29,179 nucleotides of DNA from Erythrobacter donghaensis (GCF_001557325.1 NZ_LSJS01000044.1:1-29179); one strand, 5' to 3'. Positions 8,751 through 16,833 are shown, counted from the stretch's first letter. Program-made: numbers and translations. The notes: a model not told the origin generated them from the sequence alone.

Positions 8751-11087
8751 ATGACCGACACCGCCACCCGCCGCGCCGCGCGCGCCGGCCTTGCCGCCCT
8801 GCTGCTCTCCGCTTCGGGTCTTGCCTTCGCGCAGGCTGTCCCGATCGTGAAGCCCGGCGCGCCCGGGCAGGCCTCCAAGGCGCTCTCGGCCGAGGAAGCG
8901 ACCAAGCTCGCGCAGGCGAGCTACACCCCGGCCGACGTGGCCTTCATGCAGAACATGATCGTCCACCACCAGCAGGCGGTCGACATGGCCAAGCTGGTCA
9001 AGGAGCGCACCAACACCGAAGAGCTCCAGACCATCGCCGGCCGGATCGAGGCGAGCCAGGCCGACGAGATCGCCTTCATGCAAACCTGGCTCAAGGAGCG
9101 CGGCGAACCGCTCGAGGATCCGATGATGAAGGGCCACGGCGAGCACCTGCACCACATGATGAAGGGCATGGCGAGCCCCGAGGCGCTGAAGGCCCTGGCC
9201 GCGGCCAAGGGCACCGATTTCGACAAGCAGTTCCTGACCCTGATGATCGCCCACCACGAAGGCGCGATCGACATGGTGGAGGAACTGCTCGACGAGGACG
9301 GCACCGCCGCCGATCCGGTGCTGTTCCAGTTCGTGGGCGACGTCGAGAGCGAGCAGAAGGCCGAGATCGGCAAGATGGACAAGGTGCTCGCCGGGCTTTC
9401 GGCCGATCCGCGCGTCGGGCTGGCGGCGGGCTTCGACAATGCCGGCGAGGCGATCATGGGCCTGACCAAGGTCGCGACGCTGGCCAAGCCCGCGGGCTTC
9501 TTCAATCCCGAGAACCCCGCCGACCTGCGCCCGCCGGTGCCGCCCAAGAAGGGCAAGGAGAAGAAGGAGGGGGCAGCCGAACCGGCCAAGGCCGAAGCTG
9601 ATGCGATGGCCCCCGAGGCTGCAGCCGCTCCGGCCGTCGCCGCCGCCACCCCGGCTCCGGCAGCGACCGAAAGCCCTGCGGCCGATCCTGCCAAGCGTCA
9701 GGAGGAAGACCTCACCGAATTCGCCGAGCGCTCCCCGCTGCTCGATTTCGCCAACACCGACATGGCCTTCTTCGGCGATGTCATGGTGGCGGGCTCCTAC
9801 CACGGGTTCAACATCTACAAGCTGGGCGCGGACGGCATCCCCACCCTCAAGAGCTCGGTCGTGTGCCCCGGCGGGCAGGGCGACGTCTCGGTGGTCGGCA
9901 ACCTTCTCGTCATGAGCGTCGAGCAGACCCGCGGGCGGATCGACTGCGGGCTCGAGGGCGCGCCGGGCAAGATCAACGAGGAGCGCTTCCGCGGCCTCCG
10001 GATCTTCGACATCTCCGACCTTGCCGCCCCGCGTCAGGTCGGCGCGGTGCAGACCTGCCGGGGCAGCCACACGCATTCCATCGTCAGCGCCGATCCCAAC
10101 CGCATCATCGTCTACAACTCTGGCACCGCGGGTATCCGCGACGAGAAGGAGCTCGCCGGCTGCATCGGCAGCACCCCGGGCGACACCCGCACCGCGCTGT
10201 TCTCGATCGACGTGATCGAGATCCCGGTCGCCGACCCCTCCAAGGCCCGCATCGTCAAGTCCCCGCGCGTCTTCGCCGACGAGACAACGGGCGAGATCGC
10301 CGGCCTGTGGAAGGGCGGCGATCACGGCGACGACACGCAGAACACCGCGCGCACCGACCAGTGCCACGACATCACCGTCTTCCCCGCGCTGAAGATCGCC
10401 GCGGGGGCCTGCTCGGGCAATGGCATCATCTTCGACATCGCCGATCCCCTGAACCCCAGGCGCCTCGACGTCGTCACCGACACCGGCTTTGCCTACTGGC
10501 ACTCGGCGACCTTCAACAATGACGGCACCAAGGTGATCTTCACCGACGAATGGGGCGGCGGCGGGCGGCCGCGCTGCAAGGCCTCCGACCCCAAGACCTG
10601 GGGCGCCAACGCGATCTACGACATCGTTGACGGCAAGCTGAAGTTCCGTGCCCACTACAAGATGCCCGCGCCGCAGAGCGACAAGGAGAACTGCGTCGCG
10701 CACAATGGCTCGATCATCCCCGTCCCGGGCCGCGACCTGTTCGCGCAGGCGTGGTATCAGGGCGGCCTTTCGGTGATGGACTTCACCGACAGCGCCAACC
10801 CGAAGGAGATCGCCTATTTCGACCGCGGGCCGATCGATGCCAAGCAGATGGTGCTGGGCGGCTACTGGTCGGTCTACTGGTACAAGGGCCACCTCTACGG
10901 CACCGAGATCACCCGCGGGATCGACGTCTTCGCGCTCAAGCCCGGCGCTGACCTGACCAAAGCCGAAATCGCTGCCGCCAGGGCCGCGAAGTTCGAGGAC
11001 AACCGCTTCAACCCCCAGACCCAGACCCGCGTGACGTGGGATGCAGCGGTGGTGAAGGCGGCGGAGGCGAGCCGCAAGCTCAAATAG
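8751..11087 (+). CDS. Exported DUF305 and LVIVD-repeat fusion protein
   Basis: A 778-residue two-domain protein. Residues 1-28 form a signal peptide ending AFAQA. Residues 50-215 are a DUF305 (CopM-like, ferritin-like four-helix) domain with the paired signatures HHQQAVDM (72-79) and HHEGAIDM (168-175). A His/Met-rich stretch around 129-140 could bind copper or silver. An Ala/Pro/Lys-rich linker spans about 255-325. The C-terminal 450 residues contain LVIVD-type beta-propeller blades such as GLRIFDISDL, GIIFDIADPLNP and GLSVMDFTDSANP. DUF305 proteins are usually 100-200 residues and stand alone. The role of LVIVD propellers is not established. The start has AAGGGGA upstream. The gene has no operon partner. 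Confidence 0.9.
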   Translation: MTDTATRRAARAGLAALLLSASGLAFAQAVPIVKPGAPGQASKALSAEEATKLAQASYTPADVAFMQNMIVHHQQAVDMAKLVKERTNTEELQTIAGRIEASQADEIAFMQTWLKERGEPLEDPMMKGHGEHLHHMMKGMASPEALKALAAAKGTDFDKQFLTLMIAHHEGAIDMVEELLDEDGTAADPVLFQFVGDVESEQKAEIGKMDKVLAGLSADPRVGLAAGFDNAGEAIMGLTKVATLAKPAGFFNPENPADLRPPVPPKKGKEKKEGAAEPAKAEADAMAPEAAAAPAVAAATPAPAATESPAADPAKRQEEDLTEFAERSPLLDFANTDMAFFGDVMVAGSYHGFNIYKLGADGIPTLKSSVVCPGGQGDVSVVGNLLVMSVEQTRGRIDCGLEGAPGKINEERFRGLRIFDISDLAAPRQVGAVQTCRGSHTHSIVSADPNRIIVYNSGTAGIRDEKELAGCIGSTPGDTRTALFSIDVIEIPVADPSKARIVKSPRVFADETTGEIAGLWKGGDHGDDTQNTARTDQCHDITVFPALKIAAGACSGNGIIFDIADPLNPRRLDVVTDTGFAYWHSATFNNDGTKVIFTDEWGGGGRPRCKASDPKTWGANAIYDIVDGKLKFRAHYKMPAPQSDKENCVAHNGSIIPVPGRDLFAQAWYQGGLSVMDFTDSANPKEIAYFDRGPIDAKQMVLGGYWSVYWYKGHLYGTEITRGIDVFALKPGADLTKAEIAAARAAKFEDNRFNPQTQTRVTWDAAVVKAAEASRKLK

Positions 11088-11107
11088 GCGCGCACCAGCT
11101 CTGCAAA

Positions 11108-11138
11108 GCGGACAAAGCGGACACCTTGTCCGCTTTGC
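11108..11138 (+). repeat. Palindromic dispersed element, copy 2
   Basis: It starts 21 bases after the stop codon of the DUF305-LVIVD gene and matches copy 1 behind polA in 30 of 31 bases. Two AAAGCGGACA units in tandem face one inverted unit, allowing two alternative hairpins: an 11-bp stem (11113-11123 with 11127-11137) or, with the preceding GCAAA, a 13-bp stem (11103-11115 with 11126-11138). No T tract follows. Confidence 0.85.
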
Positions 11139-11392
11139 GGGGCGAGATTTTGACAAATATATTCAATCCGTTGGCCCGCTCCGCACCAAGCGGACGGACA
11201 GGGGAACGGCATGCCTTTGTGCCGATTGCGACCCTCCGGCCGCGCGCATCACGATGGGAAAGAACTTCCGGGGAGACTGTCACGGACAAGACAAGTAGGA
11301 AAGCGCCACTTGCGGGTTGGCGGCGGTTTCTGGCGTTCCGGGACCGAAAGCTGCCAATCTGGAAACGACCCCGAAATGGTCGTAGCTCAGGT
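11139..11392. other. Intergenic region without recognisable gene
   Basis: This gap separates two convergent genes. An AT-rich stretch at 11147-11166 contains a perfect TTGACA (11150-11155) but no -10 at a usable distance. I see no tRNA, conserved RNA or credible small open reading frame. Confidence 0.5.
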
Positions 11393-12397
11393 TTATCCCG
11401 AAGGACCTTTACCAGTCACGCTGCTCAGGGTTTGCGATGCCGAACGCAATTGATCATGCATCACAGCGCGCAGCTCCTCCGGCGCCTCAATCCGCACCTC
11501 ACCTCCCCAAGTGAACAGATGCTCGGCGATCTCGCGCAGGCCGCCAGAGCGGAAGCGCACCACGACCTCGTTACCATCCTCCTCGATCTGCTGATGCGGG
11601 TGAAATCGCCATCGGCGGGCACGTTCTGCGCTTGCGCTGGCAACCCGCAAGACGATCTCGTGCCCTTGCTCGCGCCAGATCCCGAAGCTTTCCCCCATCC
11701 ATGCATCGAGGTCCCAGTCGTCACCCGGAACGCCCGGCTGGTTGCTGACCCGCGTCTCAGTCATTCGATCGAGCCGGTAAGGCACGGGTTCGAGATCGCG
11801 TCCGGGGATCTGCCCGACCAGATAGCTCGCCGCCCCATGGATCAGGCCGAGCGGGATGACCCGGCGCCACTTCGCCTCGGCCGCGCCATCGGCGAGGTAA
11901 TCGAACTCAACGCACATTCCCGCCATCATCGCCCCCTGGATCTGGGCAACGGTTTCGGGGGCATGCTCGATCATCGGGCCGGCAGGGACATGGTGGCGCT
12001 GGAGCCTGACGAGCGGTTCGAGATCGGGGGCCATGCGGCTCTTGACCTCGCGCCGGAGGCTCGCCTGCACCTTGCCGGCGAGGCTTTCGAGCAGCGGGGC
12101 CTGCGCGGAGCCTGCCCGCCTTGCGGTTTCTGCAAGCGATTGCAGCGCGGCGATCTCGGCCACGTTGGGCTGGGTGAACGGCGAAGGTAGTGCGCCGGGG
12201 ATGCGGAAACGCTTCTGTCGATCGTCGATGCTCTCCTCGAGATCGAAATGGACAAGGATCAGATCGCGCAGCCGCTCAGCCGTGCGGCGGTTGGCGCCAA
12301 TCACCTCGGCCATCTCGTCGAGGGTCAGCCCTTCGGCGCTCTCTCCCAGCGCCTTGACCAGCGTCAGCAGACGGTCGAGCTTCGCATTGCGTGCCAT
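11393..12397 (-). CDS. WYL-domain transcriptional regulator
   Basis: A 334-residue regulator. Residues 1-60 form a winged helix-turn-helix (recognition region near LDEMAEVIGANRRTAERL, 26-43). Residues 150-225 are the WYL ligand-sensing domain, where the name-giving Trp-Tyr-Leu reads Ser-Tyr-Leu (191-193), and the C-terminal WCX-like dimerisation region covers about 240-325. WYL proteins are known to sense nucleic acid or nucleotide ligands and often control phage-defence or DNA-damage genes. The start at 12397 gives the family N terminus, though its ribosome site is weak (GGGGCGAG). It lies 91 bases downstream of the gene ending at 12489 on the same strand. It is the best candidate to bind the shared dyads at 13304 and 15622 (inference). 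Confidence 0.88.
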   Translation of the reverse strand: MARNAKLDRLLTLVKALGESAEGLTLDEMAEVIGANRRTAERLRDLILVHFDLEESIDDRQKRFRIPGALPSPFTQPNVAEIAALQSLAETARRAGSAQAPLLESLAGKVQASLRREVKSRMAPDLEPLVRLQRHHVPAGPMIEHAPETVAQIQGAMMAGMCVEFDYLADGAAEAKWRRVIPLGLIHGAASYLVGQIPGRDLEPVPYRLDRMTETRVSNQPGVPGDDWDLDAWMGESFGIWREQGHEIVLRVASASAERARRWRFHPHQQIEEDGNEVVVRFRSGGLREIAEHLFTWGGEVRIEAPEELRAVMHDQLRSASQTLSSVTGKGPSG

Positions 12398-12488
12398 GGT
12401 TGTTTTCTCGCCCCGTTCCTGATCGAGATCTCTGTAGGTGTTGCAGACCTTGCGCTAGATCAACAAGATGTCTTGCGCGTCGTGAAAA

Positions 12489-13280
12489 TCACGCAGCGAA
12501 GCCGATAGTCCGTGAAGGACCTGCTCGAGCCTCAACTTCATCGATCAGCCATCGGGCCACTAGGGCGGGATCAGTCTCGCCGAGGAGCTGCGCCCGCCGC
12601 GCGACGAGCGCGAAGTCGCCGGGCGTCGTCGCAGCCATCAGTTGCCGCGCAAGCCGTGATGGAGGCGAGTTCGACCTGGCGATGCGCTCCAACAGCTGAG
12701 TGCCTACGAACTCGCCGTCCCTGTCGTTGTCGATAAGCCCGCACCGTGACAATCGCTCGCCAGCGCCAAGCCGATCTTCGATTTCGCCCGCGAGAAGTCC
12801 AGTCAGATAGGCAATCCTCAGCGCGGTTGGCCTTGCTCCCTCGCCCGGCAAGGCATGTAACAGCTTTCGCCAGGCATCGTGAATGGCGCACCGAGCAAGT
12901 GCGTAGATAATTGTCTGCTCTCTCACATCGAGTTCGAACGTCTCGGCAAGCCAAGCGATACGACGATCGAAAGGTGTAGCTGCCGTTCGCTGCTTAGGCT
13001 GATACCGCGCTACCAGTTCGCCCAGCAGCATCCCGTAGCCGGACGGAGCAAGGTCGTGCCAGGTTGCAATCTCTTCCTCAACAGGCTCCGGCCCGCAGAT
13101 GTAGTCGAACCATATGTCGAACAGCTGCTTACCGTGGTCACGCAGCTGCGCGCCATTCAACTGGCCAACGGCAGTGCACCATGCTTGGGCGAAGGCTGCC
13201 GCATCGGACGACCTCACGAAGGAGCTACGCTTGGAGGAAGGGGGACCGGGGATCTGCGAGAGAAAGCGCTTAAGGTTCAT
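12489..13280 (-). CDS. Unknown protein resembling an AAA-ATPase N-terminal region
   Basis: A 263-residue protein that I cannot assign. From about residue 100 on, the pattern (a start like TPFDRRIAWLAETFELD, a helix with IIYALARC, then LSRCGLID and a Ser/Leu-rich helix before ARQLM) resembles the helical and winged-helix region that precedes the ATPase module in some bacterial AAA proteins. No Walker A or B motif follows: the frame stops at 12489 and the regulator gene begins 91 bases later. It is either a free-standing version of that region or the remnant of a longer gene. Base composition is less GC-rich than the flanking housekeeping genes, which suggests transfer. A shared 18-bp dyad lies 24 bases before its start. 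Confidence 0.6.
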   Translation of the reverse strand: MNLKRFLSQIPGPPSSKRSSFVRSSDAAAFAQAWCTAVGQLNGAQLRDHGKQLFDIWFDYICGPEPVEEEIATWHDLAPSGYGMLLGELVARYQPKQRTAATPFDRRIAWLAETFELDVREQTIIYALARCAIHDAWRKLLHALPGEGARPTALRIAYLTGLLAGEIEDRLGAGERLSRCGLIDNDRDGEFVGTQLLERIARSNSPPSRLARQLMAATTPGDFALVARRAQLLGETDPALVARWLIDEVEARAGPSRTIGFAA

Positions 13281-13303
13281 GCGCCTCGAATATGGTCATG
13301 CTG

Positions 13304-13321
13304 CGACAAAAACGGTCGTTC
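13304..13321. promoter_or_regulatory. Shared dyad operator, site A
   Basis: CGACAAAAACGGTCGTTC contains the inverted repeat CGAC-N7-GTCG. Site B at 15622-15639 matches 16 of 18 positions. Each copy lies 23-24 bases before a leftward start codon. Here the site also lies directly beside a perfect TATAAT facing the rightward gene, so one regulator could control both directions. Confidence 0.6.
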
Positions 13322-13322
13322 C

Positions 13323-13328
13323 TATAAT
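13323..13328 (+). promoter_or_regulatory. Consensus -10 box of the UDG-like gene
   Basis: A perfect TATAAT starts two bases after operator site A. A good -35 is not visible (TGCGAC or GCGACA overlap the operator), as is common for regulated promoters. The transcript would begin near 13335, giving a leader of about 70 nt before the ATG at 13405. Confidence 0.5.
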
Positions 13329-13404
13329 CGGTCGAGCGATTTGTGCTTCACGCAGCCACCCCTCTGAGTAATACAAGCGGTGTTTCAACAAGAAGGGTCG
13401 TATA

Positions 13405-14079
13405 ATGCAGTCTGTCAGCCAAGCTGTTTTCCAGATGCCCGCGGACGTGCTCGACGCATCGGGCGCGATCTTCTATTCCGCTCCGCCAGCATTCGAGGGG
13501 CACCATCCGGTTTACATCCTTGGACTGAACCCGGGCGGAAGCCCAGAAAAGCAGCCGGAGAATACCGTCCGCCGCAATTTCGAGAACTGGCAAAGGCAGG
13601 CTCAACCTTACTCGTCATATGTGGACGAGGTTTGGGGTGGCACGGTTGCAGGTGCACATGGCATGCAGCCCCGTATCCGTCATCTTGCCGAAGCTCTGGA
13701 AATCGACCTTCGCCTCACGCCTGCGAGCAACGTCGTCTTCATTCGCAGTGCAACCGAGGCCAAGCTCGAGGAAAACAAGAGCGAGTTACTGGATGCCTGC
13801 TGGCCGGTGCATGAGGCGGTAATCGAGAACCTTGGTTGCCGGGTCATCATTTGCCTTGGTGGCACAGCAGGGTGGTGGGTTCGGGAACGTCTCGGTGCGG
13901 ACGAGCAGTGCGATTGCTTCAAGGAAACCAACCGGCGCGGTTGGACGAGTGTCGCCCATCGATCGCAAAATGGGATCTTCGTCTGCACCCTCACTCACCC
14001 GGGACGTGCCAACTGGCGAAATGCTCAGGCCGACCCATCGGCGATGGTCAAACGGGTTCTGGAAATGGCGGGATCTTGA
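13405..14079 (+). CDS. Uracil-DNA glycosylase superfamily protein
   Basis: A 224-residue protein with the two hallmarks of the uracil-DNA glycosylase fold. The N-terminal catalytic loop is GLNPGG at 40-45, whose Asn corresponds to the catalytic Asn of the MUG/SMUG-like families. The C-terminal minor-groove loop is HPGR at 198-201. The four-cysteine iron-sulphur signature of family 4 is absent. The product may remove uracil or another altered base from DNA, but divergent members can have other roles. The ATG at 13405 has AAGAAGG about 8 bases upstream. It is divergent from the unknown gene at 12489-13280, sharing a promoter region with the operator dyad, and ends 33 bases from the convergent DUF2779 gene. 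Confidence 0.8.
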   Translation: MQSVSQAVFQMPADVLDASGAIFYSAPPAFEGHHPVYILGLNPGGSPEKQPENTVRRNFENWQRQAQPYSSYVDEVWGGTVAGAHGMQPRIRHLAEALEIDLRLTPASNVVFIRSATEAKLEENKSELLDACWPVHEAVIENLGCRVIICLGGTAGWWVRERLGADEQCDCFKETNRRGWTSVAHRSQNGIFVCTLTHPGRANWRNAQADPSAMVKRVLEMAGS

Positions 14080-14112
14080 TCCACTTGACGGCCGAAGCCG
14101 CAGATCGATTGG

Positions 14113-15597
14113 TTACGCCATTGCAGTGCCTGCCAAAGCCCGCGCCACGGCGACCATCGCCCAGGTATCGCGCGCGCAATAAGCCTTGAGCGCTTCTTCC
14201 AGCGCCTCGCGCCGCAGCGGGTCACAGGCCGGGTCCGCAGCCTCGAGCCACGCGGTTTGCGCATCGCCCCCATACTTTACTTCAAGCGCGCCGTAATCGA
14301 GATCGGCAGCGATGGTTGGCAGCACGGCCTTGATCGACCAGCTGCCGCGCTGGTCGCGGTGATACCAGTGGTTGCGGGCGACGGGCAGCAGATCGACCGT
14401 GGCTTCGGCCATAGCTTCGAGCCTTGCGGTAAGGTCGGGAAAGGCCGCCGCAAGGTCACGGAGCACCCGCCGCTCGAACGCCGCGTTGTAGGCGATGATC
14501 GTCGCGCCCTCGGGTATGTGTTCGACCAGCGCTTCAGCGCAGGCGCGGCGCGGGTCGCTGCCGTCGCAGCTCAGGAATTCGTGGTGCGTCATGCGCCCGC
14601 CGCGCCGCTCGAGATGGAGCGAGAACTGGAACGGGATCTGCTGGTATGGGCGCGTGCCGAGCCAGCGCGGGATTGCCGGAGCGATCGTCTCGAAGTCGAG
14701 CCAGGCACGCGGCCAGCCCCAGTGCTCCATCGCCCTGCGCGCGCCTTCGGCATCGTGGAACGGCTTGCCGTCGCGCGTCGCGGCAAGGATGCGGGCATGG
14801 CGATCATTGAGATCGCCCTCGGACAGATCGAGCAGGTCCGCGATGCCGTTTTCAAGCCAGCGCTTGCCGCCGCCATTGGGCAGCACCGTCACCGGCCACT
14901 CCGGTCCCGGCGGCAGGTGGCGGCTGCAATAGGCGGAAAACTCGCATGGGAAAGGCGAGGCGCAGTGGTCTCCCATCTCGCGCTCGGGTTCGGCACCTGA
15001 GAGCACCGCGCGCGCCTCGGCCACCAGCGCGTGGCGCGTGGCGATGGTCGCCTCTAGCTCGCCCAGCAGATCGGCGTCGGTGAACAGCCCGCGATAATCG
15101 CCCTCGCGCGTCAGCACGAAGCTGGTGTCGATATGACGGATGCTGGCGCGTTGCAGATTGATGCCTGCCTCGCGCAGCACCCAGACCTGCGTTGCGAGAT
15201 CGCCGCGGTGGTAGTCCTTGACCGAACCAGAGCTCTTGACCTCGGCCGCTGCCCAGCTTCCGCCTTCGAGCTTATCGAGCACATCAACCCGCACCAGCAC
15301 GCCATCGTGTTCGAAGGTCGCCTCGAAGATCGGACCCGGATGGCCCCCTGCGATAAGCGATGCGGTCGTGGCCAGCGCTGCCGTCAGGTTCGGCGCATCG
15401 ACCATGAAGCCGCCCGGATGGAGCGCGCAGGCGATCGCCCCCACGTCATTGCCGGTCGCAAAGCGCGCCTCGGCGCCCGCATCCTGCTCGGCGAGTTCGG
15501 GACGATGGGTCGCCAGCCACAGCCGCTTGGGGCATTGCTCGAAGGCTGTGATTTTCGATTTGGAGAGGCCGAAACGGCGGGTGCGTGTTTGCGTCAT
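14113..15597 (-). CDS. DUF2779 protein: Cas4/RecB-like nuclease plus DnaQ-like exonuclease
   Basis: A 494-residue protein with two nuclease-like halves. The N-terminal half starts with LSKSKITAFEQCPKRLW (Cys22), followed by the PD-(D/E)XK pattern RVDVLD (Asp105), EVKS (Glu119, Lys121) and QVWVL, and ends with three cysteines (212, 218, 224). Together with Cys22 these could hold an iron-sulphur cluster, as in Cas4 and AddB. The C-terminal half is DnaQ-like: DFE (301-303), YNAAFE (370-375), Asp402, and Y-x3-D (473-477), a DEDDy arrangement. The protein probably processes DNA or RNA ends. Family members are known only by the DUF name, and their role is unproved. Operator site B lies 24 bases before the start. 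Confidence 0.85.
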   Translation of the reverse strand: MTQTRTRRFGLSKSKITAFEQCPKRLWLATHRPELAEQDAGAEARFATGNDVGAIACALHPGGFMVDAPNLTAALATTASLIAGGHPGPIFEATFEHDGVLVRVDVLDKLEGGSWAAAEVKSSGSVKDYHRGDLATQVWVLREAGINLQRASIRHIDTSFVLTREGDYRGLFTDADLLGELEATIATRHALVAEARAVLSGAEPEREMGDHCASPFPCEFSAYCSRHLPPGPEWPVTVLPNGGGKRWLENGIADLLDLSEGDLNDRHARILAATRDGKPFHDAEGARRAMEHWGWPRAWLDFETIAPAIPRWLGTRPYQQIPFQFSLHLERRGGRMTHHEFLSCDGSDPRRACAEALVEHIPEGATIIAYNAAFERRVLRDLAAAFPDLTARLEAMAEATVDLLPVARNHWYHRDQRGSWSIKAVLPTIAADLDYGALEVKYGGDAQTAWLEAADPACDPLRREALEEALKAYCARDTWAMVAVARALAGTAMA

Positions 15598-15621
15598 GCC
15601 GCGATTCCTACAACCCCATCA

Positions 15622-15639
15622 CGACAGAAATGGTCGTTC
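15622..15639. promoter_or_regulatory. Shared dyad operator, site B
   Basis: CGACAGAAATGGTCGTTC, with ACGAC-N7-GTCGT as its extended dyad (15621-15637). It differs from site A in two positions, both outside the arms. It lies 24 bases upstream of the DUF2779 start codon, nearly the same distance as site A from its leftward gene. Confidence 0.6.
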
Positions 15640-15769
15640 AATCCTCGATGACCGGATAGAACAGAGCTGTTCAGGCCTCCCCTCAATCTCTACGCGAGAA
15701 GCGCTACGATGGTCATCATAGCGTTCGCAACAACTGGAGATGCTGGCCTGCGCTTAACCTTCAGGGCGA

Positions 15770-15867
15770 GTGTCCGCCGAATTAAGCAAATGCTGTTTCC
15801 TGCCATTCCGGTTTCCACCCACCTTCGGTCTTTCCCGGCTGAAAGCCAGTCACCCGAAAGCGGACAC
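15770..15867. repeat. Degenerate copy of the dispersed element, wide inverted repeat
   Basis: GTGTCCGC (15770-15777) and GCGGACAC (15860-15867) are inverted copies about 80 bases apart. The right one, with GAAAGCGGACACC around it, is a half copy of the element seen at 3978 and 11108. Again it lies directly behind a stop codon (15872-15870) in the same relative orientation. Between them, CTTTC-CCGGCT-GAAAG (15833-15848) can form a small hairpin. The remaining gap (15640-15769) shows nothing I can name. Confidence 0.5.
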
Positions 15868-15869
15868 CC

Positions 15870-16733
15870 CTACCCCTCAGCCGCCTGCTTCTTCTCCATG
15901 AACGGCCGCAGCGGGAAGAGCCACTGTTCCTTGATCGACAGCCGCTTCCTGTCATCCTGCCCGACGATCGCGCTCTCGCCGTCCTTGTAGGTGCCGAACA
16001 CGCGGTCCCAGAAGATCACGCTGTTGCCGTAGTTGCAGCGCGTGTCCTCGTAGCTCGTCGCGGTGTGGTGCAATGAGTGGTTGCGGATCGTGGTGAAGAA
16101 GAAGCCGTACCAGATCGGCGGGTTGGCGCTGACATTGGCGTGGGCATAGGTCGCGATCACGCCGCCGGCGGTGATGCTGGCGAACAGGGCGTTGAGGTCC
16201 ACGTCGAGCAGCGCGGTGATCCCGATCGAGATCAGGAACAGCTCGATCGGGTTGCCGACGAAGCCCTTGGCCGCGTTGAGCTGGGTGATGTGGTGATGCG
16301 GCGCATGGGTCAGCCACAGCGGCGTCCAGTTGTGCATCGCGCGGTGCATCCAGTACTGGCCGAACTCGAACAGGAACAACAGGATCATCGCCTGCACCAG
16401 GAAGGGCAGCTCGGCGAGCCACGGGGTGGCGATGCCCCAGCTCTCTTTCAGGGCGCTGAGCGGCGAGTTGATCAGCGCATCGGAGGCATAGCCGATCGCG
16501 GTGAAGCTGAGGGCGACATAGAACACGTCGGTCGCCAGCTCGCGCCCGTTGATGCGCCAGCCTTCGTGGCGTTCGAACACCAGCTCGAGGGCTTGCACGA
16601 AGGCGAGCGTGCCGATGCCGACCGCCAGCAGCGACCACGGCGCCTCGACCCATGCCGCGGGCGCAAGCCCCCAGAAGGCGATCACCGCCGCAAGCGTCGC
16701 GGGCGGCAGCAGGTTGATGAGCGACTGTTTCAC
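15870..16733 (-). CDS. Fatty acid hydroxylase/sterol desaturase family protein
   Basis: A 287-residue integral membrane di-iron oxygenase. It has about four membrane segments and the three histidine boxes of the superfamily: HRAMH (H-x3-H), HAPHHH (H-x2-HH) and NHSLHH (H-x2-HH). It should hydroxylate or desaturate a lipid chain, terpenoid or carotenoid, but the substrate cannot be read from the sequence. The start codon is GTG at 16733, supported by AGGGGA about 8 bases upstream. The gene lies 100 bases behind the glycan cluster on the same strand and could be co-transcribed, which would fit modification of a lipid-linked product, although the longer gap breaks the overlap pattern of the cluster. 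A half copy of the dispersed element follows its stop codon. Confidence 0.9.
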   Translation of the reverse strand: MKQSLINLLPPATLAAVIAFWGLAPAAWVEAPWSLLAVGIGTLAFVQALELVFERHEGWRINGRELATDVFYVALSFTAIGYASDALINSPLSALKESWGIATPWLAELPFLVQAMILLFLFEFGQYWMHRAMHNWTPLWLTHAPHHHITQLNAAKGFVGNPIELFLISIGITALLDVDLNALFASITAGGVIATYAHANVSANPPIWYGFFFTTIRNHSLHHTATSYEDTRCNYGNSVIFWDRVFGTYKDGESAIVGQDDRKRLSIKEQWLFPLRPFMEKKQAAEG

Positions 16734-16833
16734 CGGATCGTTCCCCTGTTCGATCGTGAGGCTCTATGGCCGCGTCCCTTGGTGCGAGAATACGCCATTC
16801 TGCGCAGAGCGCCAAGCCAGAGCGCAGCGGTAC

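Noticed and set aside
11150..11178. A perfect TTGACA as part of a promoter.
   Set aside because: No -10-like sequence lies at 15-19 bases, and no rightward gene follows.
12481..12493. CGTGA-AAA-TCACG as a terminator at the end of the AAA-N-like gene.
   Set aside because: Only 5 bp of stem and no T tract in the direction of the gene; probably chance.
13304..13332. A LexA (SOS) box in the divergent promoter of the accessory island.
   Set aside because: GTTC is present once, but the second GTTC after 7 bases is missing in both site A and site B.
15709..15990. A 93-codon rightward frame overlapping the end of the hydroxylase gene.
   Set aside because: It runs antisense into a firm gene, has no ribosome site, and contains the dispersed repeat half copy.
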